From NCBI GenBank assembly GCA_003008705.1, contig PDUO01000112.1, forward strand, positions 2,099 to 66,098: 64,000 nt of DNA, in the 5' to 3' direction. The position numbers were made by a program, and so were the translations under genes. Below are positions 23,560-36,479 of the stretch, in pieces. Source of the stretch: Pezicula radicicola. Its lineage: Eukaryota; Ascomycota; Leotiomycetes; Helotiales; Dermateaceae. Every line of letters starts with the position of its first letter. Position 1 is the first letter of the stretch. The notes under the pieces were generated by a model. It worked only from the letters and a program-made list of their open reading frames with translations, was not told where the DNA came from and did not search any database.

Positions 23560-25378
23560 CGCTACAGGTCATTCCTGATGTCCAGACTTGGCCCTGGAGT
23601 CAACCACCCCACCACGTAAGCTCCTTCTAGCACAGCGACGACCGTCGGTCTTACTAGCCCATCGCACCATTATTGGAGGCGAGCTCAGCTCCGCCGAGAT
23701 CCAGTCCCCAGTCGCTCCATCACACGCTGGAGACAGCGTAAACAATGCAGGCATCATCAAGGACCATCTCATCCCAAACTTCCTGTTTGGCTATAGTCTG
23801 GCCCGATTGACGAGGCTGGCTGGCCACGCGGTGCTGTCAGCGCTGTCTGTGTTGGATTTCAATGAGTCAGCGTTCTTCGTTGAGAGCAAGTAGCGCAGGG
23901 CGAGCTCCTTTGCTCCGAGGACGATTCCACCTTGCTTAATCTGTCTCCTCGAACATGTTGGCGGCTGTAGCAGGCTTTTGTCAGAGACATCCTCCCTTGG
24001 CTACCCCTTTTCGACCAGACCTGCTGTCTTGAGCTGGTCGGCAACGCGTGCAATAACCGCTTCAAAGAGCCTAACCTCGCAACAACGCTGACTTTGTTCG
24101 TCCTTGCACTGGGTGCCTTTGCTTGTGACAATCAGGACACAAACGATGCTTTGGACCAGTCTCCGGGATTCGATTACTTCTAAGCTACGAAGAGGATACT
24201 CGAGCTAAGTTCCGGATAGTAGTACTCCATCCTCTTAGTTCAGTGTAAAATTTTAAAGGCGTATGCTACCACCCACCCCCTTTTTCTTTTTCACTACCTT
24301 AATATCTCTGATGTAGATGCGTATACTGATTTTACGACTATTCAGCATCTACCTTCTCTTTGCTCTTTGCCCCCTCCTCGGCTTCGACGCCATCTTTGTA
24401 GCGTCAACGGACATTCTTGTCTTATTACATTGCCGCACCAGACTCTACAGCAATACGCCCACCGAGCGACACCATCCCCCCGAAACCAATGTCGCCGAAT
24501 CTTGCCATCGTGCCTACTGGACCTACTTCCTCCTGTCCCACGAATTGAAATCTTACATCGCCTTCAGCCCCTCTATGATTCATTGCTTCCACTCGGTAGT
24601 CCCCTTGCCTATATCTGACCATGACAAGCAGGCATCTTCTAGTTCCTCGCCGAGATCCCCATCCGCAGCATCTTTGCTAACATCTACGACAGCGCCTTCA
24701 ACATCCACACCATCTACACGCTCGCCGTCACCGAGGAACCGGAGATGCAGCTGGCGCAGTGGTACACCGGCCTACCGGCCGCCCTCAAGTTCCCGCTGAC
24801 GACCGACGCAGGCGCGATTACAGCTATCCCGGCTCTGCAGAAAGCGTTCCTTCGGGCGCAGTACTACGCCGCGCTCTGCGTCCTCCACTGGTCGTCCGTC
24901 ATCCGGCTGCTGACCCTCAGCGCCGGCGAAATCAGCGACCCTCATTCATCCTTATCCTCGTTTAGGGACAGGGAGCGCAACCTGGAGTCGGCGGCGCAGG
25001 CCCTGCAGTACGCCGTGCTGTTCATCTACTCGATCGAGACGCTCCTCTTCGAGCGGCACATCCTGCTCTTCGCTAACCTAATTGGCCTGTGTAGCATCAG
25101 CCTGATTCTGACCAGCGCCTACAACGCCTCCGAACTGCCCTCGAGCGTGGTACCCCCCGGCGCCGCCGCGGCGCTGCAGAAGGCGTACCCGCTCTTTGGG
25201 CTCTAGACCGCGAATCCCAAGGCTGCGGGGACGGCGGAGCGGCTGAAGGAGCTGATGGTCCTGGGACACATTCCCCTAGACGTCGGCGGCGGCGGCGAGG
25301 AGGAGTTCGGTCAGCGGCACGATGTTTATAGCCGTAGTAGTGATACGAATAGGGGATTAGTTAACAGGTTGAGGTAAG
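23560..25378 (+). pseudogene. Decayed fungal-specific (Zn2Cys6-type) transcription factor
   Basis: The central part resembles the fungal transcription-factor middle homology region. A plus-strand frame near 23990-24200 reads FVRDILPWLPLFDQ...LATTLTLFVLALGAFA...PGFDYF and hits TAA. A segment near 24490-24560 reads RAYWTYFLLSHELK. From about 24630 the frame gives FLAEIPIRSIFANIYDSAFN, then EMQLAQWYTGLPAALKFPL and LRAQYYAALCVLHW, continuing to a TAG at 25204-25206. The frame stays open past it to about 25378 (GTAERLKELMVLGHI...). The N-terminal Cys6 cluster is not found. Stops fit CAG-to-TAG change. The 24.7-25.3 kb part is noticeably GC-rich, so decay is uneven. Confidence 0.6.
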
Positions 25379-26323
25379 AACTTTTGGTAGCGCGACAGGA
25401 CAGGACGGGACATTTTCGGGATACGATACTGTAAGGTGTACATATATATAGATGTATAGCAACAATCTATATAGCTCTTAAGTGTCTCTATATTTCTGCA
25501 GTGCCTTACTCTTTGAACTCCGAATCGAATCGAATGGACTACCTATATATAAAACTCAAGAACAAACAAAATATCTTCTTCTAAAATTTAAAGCTACGAA
25601 GCTCCTAAGGCCCCCTCCTTCCCTAGAAAACCTCGTACAACCTCTTTGCTCCCCGCCCCTAATCTCACCGACGGGATCTTCAACGAAGATGTCTCTACTC
25701 TCTAGGAATTATATAAGTAGTAGTAGTAGTAGTAGTAGTAGGGCGCCAAGGTATATAGGAATGATCGATCGGTAAGGTAGGGCTCCAAGGAGGGTTCATA
25801 GGTTGTCAAAGATTCCAAGGGGGAAGGTCACCTAAGAAAATAGTACCTACCTAGTATAGGGGCCAAAATACAGGTACCTTACCTTACCTTACCTTATATT
25901 AGAGTACATGTAGAAAAAATGGAGCACCGACACGCCCCTCCCCAGTCGTCCGCCTTCAGTCAGGGTGGGTGGATATATTTGTCTAATCAGCTGACTCGAG
26001 TTCCCCTCGAGTAGTGCCGTTGCTGCTTATTCACNNNNNNNNNNNNNNNNNNNNNNNNNNNNNNNNNNNNCCCCCAAAAAAACAAAAAAAGAGAGAGAGT
26101 ATAACTACATGTGAAAAAAACAGTTTGTAGACCATATATTAGAAAAAGAACATAAACTTCTGAAATCTCCGCTTCACGGCCATGCTTGGGTTACATAGTG
26201 TTGTGCTGGCATGTTCGGGAAAGTACGATTCGCGCAGAAGTTATACCCTTGATTACCTGATATACCTTCATGAGCACGAGAAGGACAAGTACTGCCCAAC
26301 CCAAGCAGATAGCAAAGGGCTAT
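25379..26323. other. Intergenic with simple repeats and a 36-base gap
   Basis: No gene is seen. A TAG trinucleotide tract lies at about 25720-25740, a CCTTA pentamer tract at about 25878-25897, and a run of N at 26035-26070 marks missing sequence. Confidence 0.6.
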
Positions 26324-28151
26324 TTAGATTGCCTCGACCTCTGTGACCACACGCTCGGCATCTTTAGTGAACATGTGGCGTGTATTGTATCTAGCAGCTT
26401 GGCCGGTACAAACGTATAACTTGAATCTCCTAGCAGGAATGCACTGCGATTGCAGTTAGTATTTGTTAGGAAAGAGGGGAGGGGATAGATCTAGGTTTCA
26501 CTCACGTTGATAAACATCTCGTCAATCTCTTCTAATGTGCGATCTTTGGTTTCCGGAACGAACAAGACGGTGGGGATGAAGAGAACTACCGTGCAGGCAC
26601 CAAAGATATAACTAACCTTAGTGCCTATGTTGGCGTAGTCGGCACTTAGGAGGTATCATATCGAACAAACGACAGTAGCAGCCACCATCCACTAGAAGCC
26701 AAGAGAGATCGAGATAGTCTTGGATCGGAGCCTCTTCGATAGTACCTCTCCAAGAACGACTAGACCAACGGAGCCCCACGTGACTATAAAGCTAAAGTAG
26801 AAAATGTAGATGAAGGCAACAAGGCATCCAGCGGCTGCCTTGCTACTAGGAGCAGCTTGCCCAACGATGGAGAATCCTATTATACAGACGCCGTTGATGA
26901 AAGCTCCGATAATCAAGAGCCTACAACGTCCGACGAACTTGACAGTCGGGAAAGCTGTGATTGAACCAGCGATCTAGTATGTATTAAGGATAACCGTGAT
27001 CAAGAAGATATTATCAACCCCTACGAGTTTAAAGAAAGTCGTATATCTATAACAAACATAAGCGGAAATTCATTAATCAAAGAAGGCGTTTCTTACATTG
27101 AGATAAAGGTAATACCTATGAACTACTGGCCACCCATCATTAAGGTCACCATGCAAGTCCGGCGGACATCGGTGCCTTTAAAGCATTCCATGTATCCGAC
27201 CGAAGCATTAAGATACTTCTCCAGTTTTATGAATGCTACTATCTCGGCGATTTCCTCATCGAGCTCCTCCTGCGGGATGTCCTTGCCGCGAACCTTGCGG
27301 ATAGCCTTTTTGGCCTCTTCGACACGACCGCGGGTAACATACCATCCTAGGAAGAATTAATCAATAACCGAGAATAGATGGAGCGACGATATCACTTACT
27401 TGGGGACCCAGGTAAGATCCAAATAGTTGCACATATCATCAGAGGGGTGATCATGGTTACTAGCAGAGGCAGCCAGTACGACCATCTGTTAGGCCATTTG
27501 TAGTTTACATTATTAATACAAGACGCGATGAAGTTTGGTACCGAGATAAAGAATTGATAAAGAATAACCGTTACTCCTCTTAGTTCAATGGAGCAATTTC
27601 AGTCCAGTAACTAATAGCAAAGACACCGACTGTATATGTTGGTGGATGTTAATAACAAGAAAGACCTAAGACCCCTTCGAGGTCTCGGCAACTCACCAAA
27701 GCTGTAGGCTAGACCTATGATAAACTTTCCCACAAGCAAGGCAGTGTAGTAGGGAATCATTATAATGCTAGATCCAAGAATGTTGCAGACTGCGCAGAGG
27801 AGTAGGCCAGGTTTGCGTCCGTATTCGGTACCGATCCAGCCGCCGATGACTGAACCGAGGAAACCGGAGATCATTCCGATGCCAAACGTAAGTGAAGTAG
27901 CGCCTGCCGTGATGCCGTATTCACCCTTGCTGGGATAGCAGTACCTAAAGTCTTTGAGCTACCTGGGCAGGTGTAAGTGATGGATAATTAAGGGAAGAAT
28001 TGCTGTCTTACTGTGGCATTGCCAAAGATCCTCCACCGATGCCCTGATCGAAACCAAAGGACATGGCGCCTAAGGAAACAACCAGGCAGTACGAACATAC
28101 GGTGCCATACCGCTGCCAGACGATGAGCTTCGACGAGTGGGTGTCGGCCAT
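26324..28151 (-). pseudogene. MFS sugar transporter, decayed
   Basis: A 12-helix sugar-porter gene can be followed from ATG 28151 to TAA 26324. TM1 reads VSLGAMSFGFDQGIGG. The TM2-TM3 loop reads GGWIGTEYGRKPGLLL. A later part reads LRGVTVILYQFFISVPN, the central loop contains RKVRGKDIPQEELDEEIAEI and ends CFKGTDVRRT, then GSVGLVVLGEVLSKRLRSKT and the C-terminal signature PETKDRTLEEIDEMF. Probable introns with GTAAGT/GTGAGT donors separate these. Breaks are TAG after MMGGQ, TAG after VILNTY, TAG after ISISLGF, a TGA before YLLSADY, and a one-base loss in IAPLN/LRG near 27590. The tail ends CTGQAARYNTRHMF...VEAI. The gene is clearly inactivated. Similar proteins import hexoses or oligosaccharides; the substrate here cannot be told. 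Confidence 0.8.
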
Positions 28152-28159
28152 TTCGACAA

Positions 28160-29721
28160 TGGTACTGTCGAGAAGTCTTTGAGGAGGTTTCGAGTTGCCT
28201 TGACTCTATCTGAGGAATGGTGACAGGAGGGAAGATGGAGAAGGGGCAGTCGAGGCATTATATATCTCGATCTGTCCACGCGATGCGGTGGTGGAGCCAG
28301 TGCAGAGCGTGGAGTGCGTCTTGGGGAACCCTAGCTTGGAGAACGTCGAATATTCTGGCCTAACCTATGGAAATGCGGAGTCCTTCTAGAAACGACTGCC
28401 TTCTCGAGGTTGCGCTCTCTGGGAAAACCTACTAAACAAGTAGAGCGAAAGAATACAGGATTTCTTTCAGGCCTTTGGCGCTGGCACTAAGCGAACTACC
28501 TAGTGCTAGCAAAACACCTTTGTCCTAATGGCAATGGCAATGTTGGAGCAGCACTATGGAGAGCTCATCAGAGTTGAAGCGGGTCTAGAGTCCCGTAGTG
28601 TTAGATGCGAACAATTTTTGACTCTCGAATATTTACCTCTGGAATTTGCCTGCGCCATCTTATCGTCCAGGTCCGTGACCTCTTGTCCTAGCTCTAGCCT
28701 ATTATCTACCGGTAGCGAGACCGGCGTTCTAGCTTATTAAAGATATGCCGGTAATAATAGTGAAAGGAAACGAGCCTACTCGTAGAAGAAAACATAACAG
28801 CTTGTGCCAGGGAGATATCCAGCGATTATAGAAGATGCTATGCCGGAAGGGTCTACTTTTGACGCAGTTGCTGAAGTGTGCCGAAGCTGAAATCAACTGA
28901 CACCCTTCCCTTTATAAACGCTATGTTCATCGTTGTCGCATCAGAAGCTCTTAGAATGCGCGACAGCGCTGTAAGGGGTCTGAGGCTATGGTAACGCTTC
29001 GAAAGGAGCCGACAGTTTAAGGTCCTCTACAAGATAGGTCAGATTGAACGCCGTCTCCTTTCCAATCCTAGTCCGTGTAAGGAAGCCACAGAAGGGCCAC
29101 TCCTAGTACTTAGCAGCTGGTACCGACTCCGCTGTGGCTAAGGGGCTTCGAGAAGGTCATAGAGTGTGGTATTGCTCCTGTTCAACATATTATAAATAAA
29201 GGCGGACATCAAAGAAATAGAAGGGTTTACATTTTTCTGCAACTACTTCGCTATATTCAAATCGCAAAATTGATTTTAATTTCTTTTTAGCTAAATGCTA
29301 GATCAACCACTTGTTACCAAGGCCCCCTTTCCACCTTACGACGTACACAGGGACTCTCGATATCATGGAAATTTGGGTCAGGTAATGTATAATATTATAT
29401 ATTAATATCAAATATACTAATTATGAAATGCAGCCATGTGCGAATACTCCTCTTCCCTAAGATACGTAAGGAATACAAAAACGTTCTAAGCATATATTTG
29501 AAACCAGGACGAAAGTAGACTCACTAGGTGCTTTGGACATAAAAGAGAGAAATATTTTGATCAAAGCTAGGACGCAATAGGTTGTTTGATAACGAAGCAT
29601 AGTTATATCTACGGCGTAAGTCTTCATTTCTTCGTTCTCTTTTCGCAAGAAGCTAGAATATAAAGTCGCTTTATGATTATATAATTACAATCGGGAGATC
29701 TGATGACAATTACGATTCGAT
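28160..29721. other. Intergenic between the two MFS relics, no supported gene
   Basis: Short frames only. The sequence between 28320 and 29160 is of balanced composition and may be decayed coding DNA, but no motif is recognised. Confidence 0.4.
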
Positions 29722-31530
29722 TCAATTAGCACCACTGGTCTCATCTCCGTCCTCTTTCTTCTTACTCCAGAAGCTGCTCTCTGCACTTTTATTAGTCTTA
29801 TTTCCATTCGCATCCAGTATAATCATCACATTGCTGCCTGTAGTTGGGCGTTCATTCTTTTCCTTCTCCTCAGTGTCCCCATTCAGTTCCACTTGACTAT
29901 GCATCTGAGCCAAGAGCCTTGCTGCCTGCGCATCATATTTGCACCTTAGTCGGATTGCCTCGCCATGCTTGTGGAACAATAAAGGGAAGGGCACACAAGC
30001 CACAGTTAGGAAAGCTAGGATTGAGCTTGCCCAGTGGATACTAAGATTCTGGTACATGTAGGTCGTGAACAAGGGAAAGGCGGCTCCGAATAACAAACGG
30101 AGGACCGAATTCACGGCAAGATATAAAGCCGTATAAATTACGTTCGAGTCGATGAGGTAGTTCATGATGCTTAAGAACACCAAAACTATGCCGAAGCCAA
30201 AAGGAGCCGCCCCTATTATCGAAACGCTCTAATGAGTTCTTGGTCCGTTGGTCCAAGTAAACCAAAATAAGCCCACCAGCAAGAGGATTGATCCTAGAAT
30301 AGATGGAGGTAGACGAGCCTCCTTTTGCTATAGCTATGCGATTGTATCTCTTGTTGTCATAGATGCGGTGACCGACAGCAATTATCATGCCTACACCAAC
30401 ACCAATAAACGTCAAACCACCAATACTAGGGCTCCAGCCGCGTCCCTGTTGGTGTACAATAGGGAATGCACCGAACATCATAAACAACGTACCGTATTAA
30501 ATGGACAAATACACCGAGCAAGAAGTACAATTGGTTCTTTGAAGAGTAGAACCCAAGGGCGTGAGAGCGCGATCTTGTATACGCTTCCGATAGATTGGGT
30601 ACTAGGCTGAAATTCGATCTTCGATTTATATACTTTACTAGTCATCTTTGAGAGCTTCTTTGCACGGCGACGTAGGATGACTGGTGTGTATGTGTCGGGA
30701 ACCACAAGGCTGCCCGCGATCTATAACGCCCTAGAGAAGATGGTTAGGAAGCCCATCACCCATCTCCATCCTTTATTCTGTCCCAAGAAACCTCCAACGA
30801 TTGGACCCAGAGCAGGCCCGAGGAATGGTGCTGCAGCGAAAAGAGCCATGGCAATGCCACGATCCGAACCCTCAAACATATCTGCAATTGTTCCTCCTGC
30901 AATAGTGAGCGGCGAGGAACCAAAGGCTCCGGCGAAAAATCGGAGAACGATAACAGTTTCGATGTTTTAAGCTCCTACACACCCAGCATTGAATGCTGTG
31001 AGGACCATGTATGTCACGAAGAAGAGTATTTATCGGCCATATAACTCAGATAGAGGAGCCCACAGAAGCGGGCCGATGGCGAAACCAAGAACGAAGAGTA
31101 ATACCCCTAATGTTACCACCTCTTTGCCGACCCCAAACTCCAACAAAACATCACTAATTCCTCCTGAATATGCCGAAGCCTGGAACGATACTACTAAAGT
31201 CACCTATGAAAAGACAAGAGCCATTAGTATTCCTTGCGCGGAGGAAGGCTTGGACTTACCCCAGCCACGATCGAGGTAATCAACCACTTTTTCTATTTTG
31301 GCCACAACATGGGATCCCTCATATCGTTTGGAATGTACTCGATGACATATGGATTATCCTTAGTTCCAGGTCCGCGATATAGGTGTTGGAGAACTACATC
31401 CGTGACATGCGTTTGATCAATGACTAGACTCCAGTGCAAGGCTCTCTTATCCTCCACACGCCAAGCTTCGAGATCTACTTTTGGCTTTGTAGCCTCTATC
31501 CTTGAGGCAGAGGAGTCGGTTATATCTAGA
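29722..31530 (-). pseudogene. MFS transporter of the DHA1 (drug:H+ antiporter) type, decayed
   Basis: The frame can be followed from a hydrophilic N-terminus (HVTDVVLQHLYRGPGTKDNP, then IPNDMRDPMLWPK, TAG, KKWLIT) through a probable intron (GTAAGT ... TTTTCATAG near 31200-31260). The helices then read [21 protein letters not shown], ending LSELYGR and TAA, and a further TAA stands before NIETVIVLRF. Next come FAGAFGSSPLTIAGGTIADM and PFLGPALGPIVGG, a TAG before IAGSL, a long cytosolic loop, and a last part containing YTALYLAVNSVLRLLFGAAF and TTYMYQNLSIHWASS with a Lys/Glu-rich tail to 29722. A frameshift lies near 30180-30200. All stops are explainable as CAA/CAG/TGG changes. Such transporters export drugs, polyamines or metabolites; the cargo is unknown. 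Confidence 0.8.
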
Positions 31531-31821
31531 AGAGGTTATTGAACAAACAAAATTGAGATTTTTGTGCAGAGGGTGGGTGGTGGAGAATGTCGTATAGTTA
31601 TATCTAGTTCACCAAACTACAAAGTATGCGTCCGGGCCGGAAGCTAGGTATTGTACGAGTAAGGTTACATCCGTTACTGGGTATGAAAATATCTATAAAG
31701 GATTACGCTACATCATCCACACTTCATAATTATCTGGACTCCTACATAAAATAAGGTCGCTGCTCATCCACTCCGTTTCCCGACAAATTTAAACATTAAA
31801 ACGCGTAGCAAGGGTGGCTAC

Positions 31822-33020
31822 TTATAAGGGGTAGCTCGGAATGGGTGAAAGGACATTGTTGTTGGTATGGGAGGTGAAGGACCCAAAAGGAACGACTGCC
31901 GAGAGTTCAACTGCGATATCTCGGTCATTGATTTGACACGGGGCGCCGCAATGATGCGAGATGTTGCGCTCCAGGCAGTAGATGCACCAGAAGATGCGCT
32001 GCTTGAGATGCACTTCTTGTGGGAACGACTCTTTCCAGGACTTTTCATTATAGATCCCGAGCTGGAAGTAGAGGCGCACCGCAGTTGCTATCTCATTGTA
32101 TGCCCAGTCTCAGCGTAAAGGAGGTAGGATGACTTGAGAAGTAGACACTGGATCGTGACCAGATTGCGTCAGCTACTACGGATGATGTGGTTCAGAAGGT
32201 TTGAGGCGCGACTGAATGCGGACGGACCATCCAGGGACAATATTATCTTCGGCACAGAAAACGTCGGTAATCTTAACCAGCGCAACAATAAGATAGACTA
32301 ATGCCATGAACTGGATGTGATCAAGAGTGACCTCCCTTAACCTTTGGCATACGTACTTCTCGAAGTCTCTGTCAAAGAGGTTTCGTCTATGCAAGGATCT
32401 GATCTGACAATTAGCACCAGCGCACACCGGAAATAAAGACCTAAAACTTACAATGTGGATTGATAACTGTAAAGTACGTTCTTATCGGCTCTTACAGTGG
32501 CTTTAATCCACAGTGCCTAATGCTGGCATCCCAGGTGACAAGCTCTCCCAGATAACAGTTTGTAGGATTGGAACAGAGAGACAGCCTACAAGTCTGTTAC
32601 CCTGCGCTACCAATCGTCGCTCTTATGTCACTATCATGGCCTCAACCTAACGGTACATCCAGCGTGCTCAAAGGCTCCAGGCTGCTTGATGCTTCGGTGA
32701 AGATAGGTCTCGAGCCGTCAGAGGCCATGGATAAGGTTATCTCACAAGTTGTCGCTTGTTGAGGATTGAGTTCATTAAGGCCTACGGGTTGTGTGGCTTT
32801 GGAAGAATCTCTCAGGTGGTCTAGATTCTCCCAGATTCTTGCCTTGAGTTAATCCAGTACTTCTGCTCTCCATGATGTCTTATCCTTAGTAGAATGTTCA
32901 CTTCCTGGTGTTGGATCGTCTTGCGACCCACTGAGCCGCTGCCTCTTCGGCCTTGTGTTATATTGGCAGAAGTAGTCACCATCAGAGCATTGAGAACAAG
33001 GCTGTTCGCCAGAGCCAGAG
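31822..33020 (-). pseudogene. Zn2Cys6 transcription factor, decayed
   Basis: Near 33000-32940 a minus-strand exon after a TATAG acceptor reads CSGSGEQPCSQCSDGDYFCQ, followed by Y and KRQR. The Cys spacing (x7, x2, x6) fits the second half of a Zn2Cys6 cluster; the first exon is not recognisable. A segment with LKARIWENLDHL could be the linker/coiled coil. The fungal_trans middle region follows: IATAVRLYFQLGIYNEKSW and LKQRIFWCIYCLERNISHHC, then GAPCQINDRDIAVEL at 32080-31900. Frameshifts and stops (for example after AEVLD and near 32120) break it. It sits between a transporter relic and two VOC-family relics, so it may once have regulated this group. Confidence 0.7.
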
Positions 33021-33668
33021 CACTATACAGAGAATCAGTATAGGGGCATGGAATCAGGTGGTCTGTCTAGGTCACTCGCACTTTTGTTTTACGTTTTTTG
33101 TTTTTATTGCTAGCCGGGGACAGTCATGTTAGATGGGAAGGCTGGTATGCTGTTCGTAGCGCGGAAGAATCTGTACGTACCATGCTTGCAGAACATATCG
33201 GGTTCGTTTCTGGGGCCCTATTTTCCTCTACTCATATTCCAACTCCCAGACTACATTTTGGTCTTGCCTTGGGCTAGCAGGTTCCGGTAATTCGGGAGTC
33301 ATGGCCCCAAGTGTAGGGCTGCTTCTAATGTAATACTGTCACTGGCCGAAAACGCCGGGAAAGCGCCAGTTGGGAAGAGTTTGTGTTGACTCAGCTTGAT
33401 CTACAGTATACTTGATAGTAATGTATAAGCAGAAGAAGAAATTAGTAATTGAGGCTGTATGAGGAAAAGGAGATGAAAGAAACGTCGTTTTCCTAGATTT
33501 CTGGCGCATATATGCTCTCATTGGTACAACTCTGTCTGTTACTATACCAGGTGTTATGCTTATGGAAGATGAACAAGGTTGGCAACCCAATCATGGCAAG
33601 TGCAGGTAGAGGGAACAGATGAAACATTCATTCAATACATTGTGAACGGTCCTCTTGCTATTGTTGCT

Positions 33669-34400
33669 CTACTCACGCTCTCTCCACTCACGTGTCGCAA
33701 ACCATTCCTCCAGTGTGACAATATTTCCATCTGGATCCGCGAAGAAAAACCACTGCGAGTCTCCCTAATTCAAACAACCTGTGGTAAGTTAGCAAGAGCA
33801 TCTTATTGTGGCTCTGGTGGCACTCTTACCTCTCTGATCCTCAATTAAAATATTTGTGCCTCGCGCCTTTGCTTTCGCCAAAGCACTAGCATAATCCTTT
33901 GTTTTGATACAGAACTGGGCGATCCCTCTCTGTGTCCACGTTGGGACCGGTCCAGGTGGCGGGTTGTTTCTGCAGTCTCGTATTAGAAATAAAAGATTCT
34001 AGGCTTATCGGATATTAACAGAAGGCGTTCTCCATTTTCTCACCTTCTCCGATATACAACAATTCAATGTGCATCTGGCTGCAATTCGTTTAGGCTCTCA
34101 GGAATCCAACTTAGACATTCTGAAGACCGATCTTTTCCAGATCGAACCTAAATGCGTCTTTTTGCTGTTTTGCAAGGTATTTGAAACCCTACAGATGAAA
34201 GCCGGTCTTGGGGACGGAAATCGACACTACTGTTGTGTTCTATCCCGAAAGACTTGTAGAACTTTTCGGTGGCTTCCTGGTTGACAACATTGGACATAAA
34301 ATGGAGCTATGTCCTCTGCCCTGGTGTTGGAGCCTTGGCCTGGAAGGCACCTTTTTCAGATTCAAGCAATTCGAGAAATTGGTCTTTAGTGTCTATTAGA
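33669..34400 (-). pseudogene. VOC (glyoxalase/bleomycin-resistance) family protein, decayed
   Basis: On the minus strand a first part reads SNVVNQEATEKFYKSFGIEH, then MHIELLYIGE before a GTGAGA donor near 34050. An exon follows reading RGIAQFCIKTKDYASALAKA, then KARGTNILIEDQR, a 50-60-base intron starting GTAAGA, and QWFFFADPDGNIVTLEEWFA to the TAG at 33669-33671. The last segment is the typical C-terminal strand of VOC proteins (F-DPDGN-ExE). Frame breaks occur upstream, near 34130-34300, and a TAG stands before GDSQWFF. Metal ligands would include the His in MHIE and the Glu in LEEW. It probably acted on small reactive metabolites; the substrate is unknown. Confidence 0.6.
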
Positions 34401-34863
34401 AGGCATGATTTCGTCAGGCCTCATTTCCGCCGAATGGCAATAGGTTCGTGCAGAATTTTTAGGTTGGGAAATTCAGTGTGGATTCACTTTAATTCCTCTT
34501 GGGCATCGGTTACAAGAAGCGTGATTGCCCGAGATCCGACCTAGTTAAAGTGCGCGGGCTATCCGGGGGTCGTCCTTAGGTCTTTCCATTCGTACAGGAT
34601 GAGATGCATATGTGGGTCCGTTGGTAACTTGAGGGCTATAGTCTTGACTTGCAGCGTTAGCAATTCTCGGCCACAGAAAGTAGGCTTGATATTTAGTTAG
34701 GCTGGGCCGTAGTGTAGGTATCTCCCTAGGGCTTCTATATACGCAGTCAGTAATGTCCCCTAATCGTTTTAGCACATTACTGAAATGATGACCAGGAACT
34801 AAAGCTTCCAGGTTTCTACTCCCTACATATTTTGAGACTAAGATCCGAGGCTGAACAACGACA

Positions 34864-35475
34864 ATGGGCTACCAAGGACCTAATTGGATTGAGCCGGGGG
34901 CGGTTCTGCCAAGCGGCCAGCAAATTAATGCACCATTGCCAGAGGAACATCCAACAATCGGCTATAAGCTCAACCACACCATGCTCCGAATCTACAACCC
35001 CAAACGTTCCATAACCTTCTACAACGACCTGATGGGTATGCGAACAGTCTGCGTCATGCAACTCAGTCCCTGCACCATCTACTATCTCGAGTATCCCAAG
35101 GCGCCCAAACACCACGCCGACCTGCTTAAATTCGGTCAGGAGACAACAGCCAGTCTGTCCCACACTGAAGGTCTACTAGAACTGGTGCACGAACATGGAT
35201 CCGAGACGTTGAACGAAGAATATGCGAATGGTAATGTCCCGGTTAAAGGAGGTATTAGGTTCAGTCATCTTAGTGCCATGGTCCCTGACGGTATCGGCGT
35301 GCCTCGAGCGGTTGGAACGCGCGGGCGTGAGGGTGGTTAAGGGCTTGAGAGGAGAATTCCGACCAGTATTGGCTATTCGTAGCGACCACGTGTAGAAGCG
35401 AATCGGGACGGGGGAATTGCATGACACTTTCAAAGCTGCCCTTTCTAATGTTGCCTCTGTACAAGATCCGGTAAG
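34864..35475 (+). pseudogene. Glyoxalase I-like (lactoylglutathione lyase family) protein, broken
   Basis: From ATG 34864 the frame reads a leader, then GYKLNHTMLRIYNPKRSITF and YNDLMGMRTV, matching the first half of fungal glyoxalase I (L-HTM-R-KDP--S--FY---MGM). It continues CTIYYLEYP, GLLELVHEHG and GGIRFSHLSAMVPD, where a one-base shift occurs near 35290. The other frame carries CLERLERAGVRVVKGLRGEF and RPVLAIR, a TAG at about 35394, and VQDP before a GTAAGT donor near 35471. The usual metal-ligand region after the stop is not readable. Glyoxalase I converts the methylglyoxal-glutathione adduct to S-lactoylglutathione. It lies divergently beside another VOC relic. Confidence 0.72.
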
Positions 35476-35499
35476 TCGATGAACATCTAACACCCAGCA

Positions 35500-36479
35500 G
35501 TAGAGGCTGTATTAACTTATGAGAGAGTTTCTAGGACGGGTACTTTCTAGAGATAATTCCTTGGTGTAAATACCGCAAGGCCTACGAAAATAGACTTCAA
35601 TACATTCTACTGACTATATTCATCTAATGTAAAACAAAAATGCAGTTATGCTTAGGACCTATGTGGAATGTATTACATGATCTGACTTAAGTATATTATT
35701 ACCTTAGGAATACAGTGGAAGTCCCCTGCTCCGGGGTCTTGGCACGTGAATTTATACTTCCACCCACCTTACCTCACGTGAGAGGAGTAAACCTCTGCCT
35801 GAGGATTTACCTAGTTCCATAGAACATTCTAGTAAATATAGCTCTGAATGGGATCTTTTCTTTGTGCTTTCTCCTATACCTAACTTTACTCCGCCCAACA
35901 TTGCCGCCGCATCATCTACACAACCATTGACAGGGCACACGAGTAGTTTTCATTGTCAACTTGTGGCTTGTGTAATTCTCACTGGCAAGTTGTGGCTTGG
36001 AAAGATGATCGTTTCTGGCGACCTACTTATGATGAGACAGGATTGGATAGCCAGTATTCTCAAAGCTGGCAACGTTTTCTGATCGGCAAGTCTTAATCCG
36101 CGTTCTGAACAACCCACTTATGATGACATAGGGTTGGATAGCAAATGCCACTGCGGCTCAACCACTAACGATTCAATCGTTGGTGAAAGTTGACGAATGG
36201 AGTGGGGAGGGAACCCAGGCTGGATAAAATGCCTACTCAATTTCCCACTGATTTCCGTGAGCTGAATACGCGTATGCAGGAAAACTTGACATCGATTGTG
36301 CAGGTCACTGCATCTTTGAACACGTACTGAGCTAGAACAAAAATTGAGGAGTGCGATAGACACCGTTGACGGACACTCTTGAGTCGACAGGCGCAGAATG
36401 CTGCTAAACGAGGATTATCACAATAGCCCTAACCTCTCGAAACTTTGGCTCTCTATACCTGTTCACGGCTTGTCAAGCT
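35500..36479. other. Intergenic, no supported gene
   Basis: Short frames only. Two similar phrases ('acttatgatga-aca-gggttggatagc') occur near 36027 and 36117, perhaps a decayed duplication. Another near-duplicate ('aacttgtggcttgtg / aagttgtggcttgg') is at 35960-36000. This is the downstream side of the large minus-strand NLR-like gene. Confidence 0.4.

Noticed and set aside
31867..32118. Plus-strand open frame of 83 residues
   Set aside because: Antisense shadow of the Zn2Cys6 regulator relic, whose minus-strand motifs are unmistakable.
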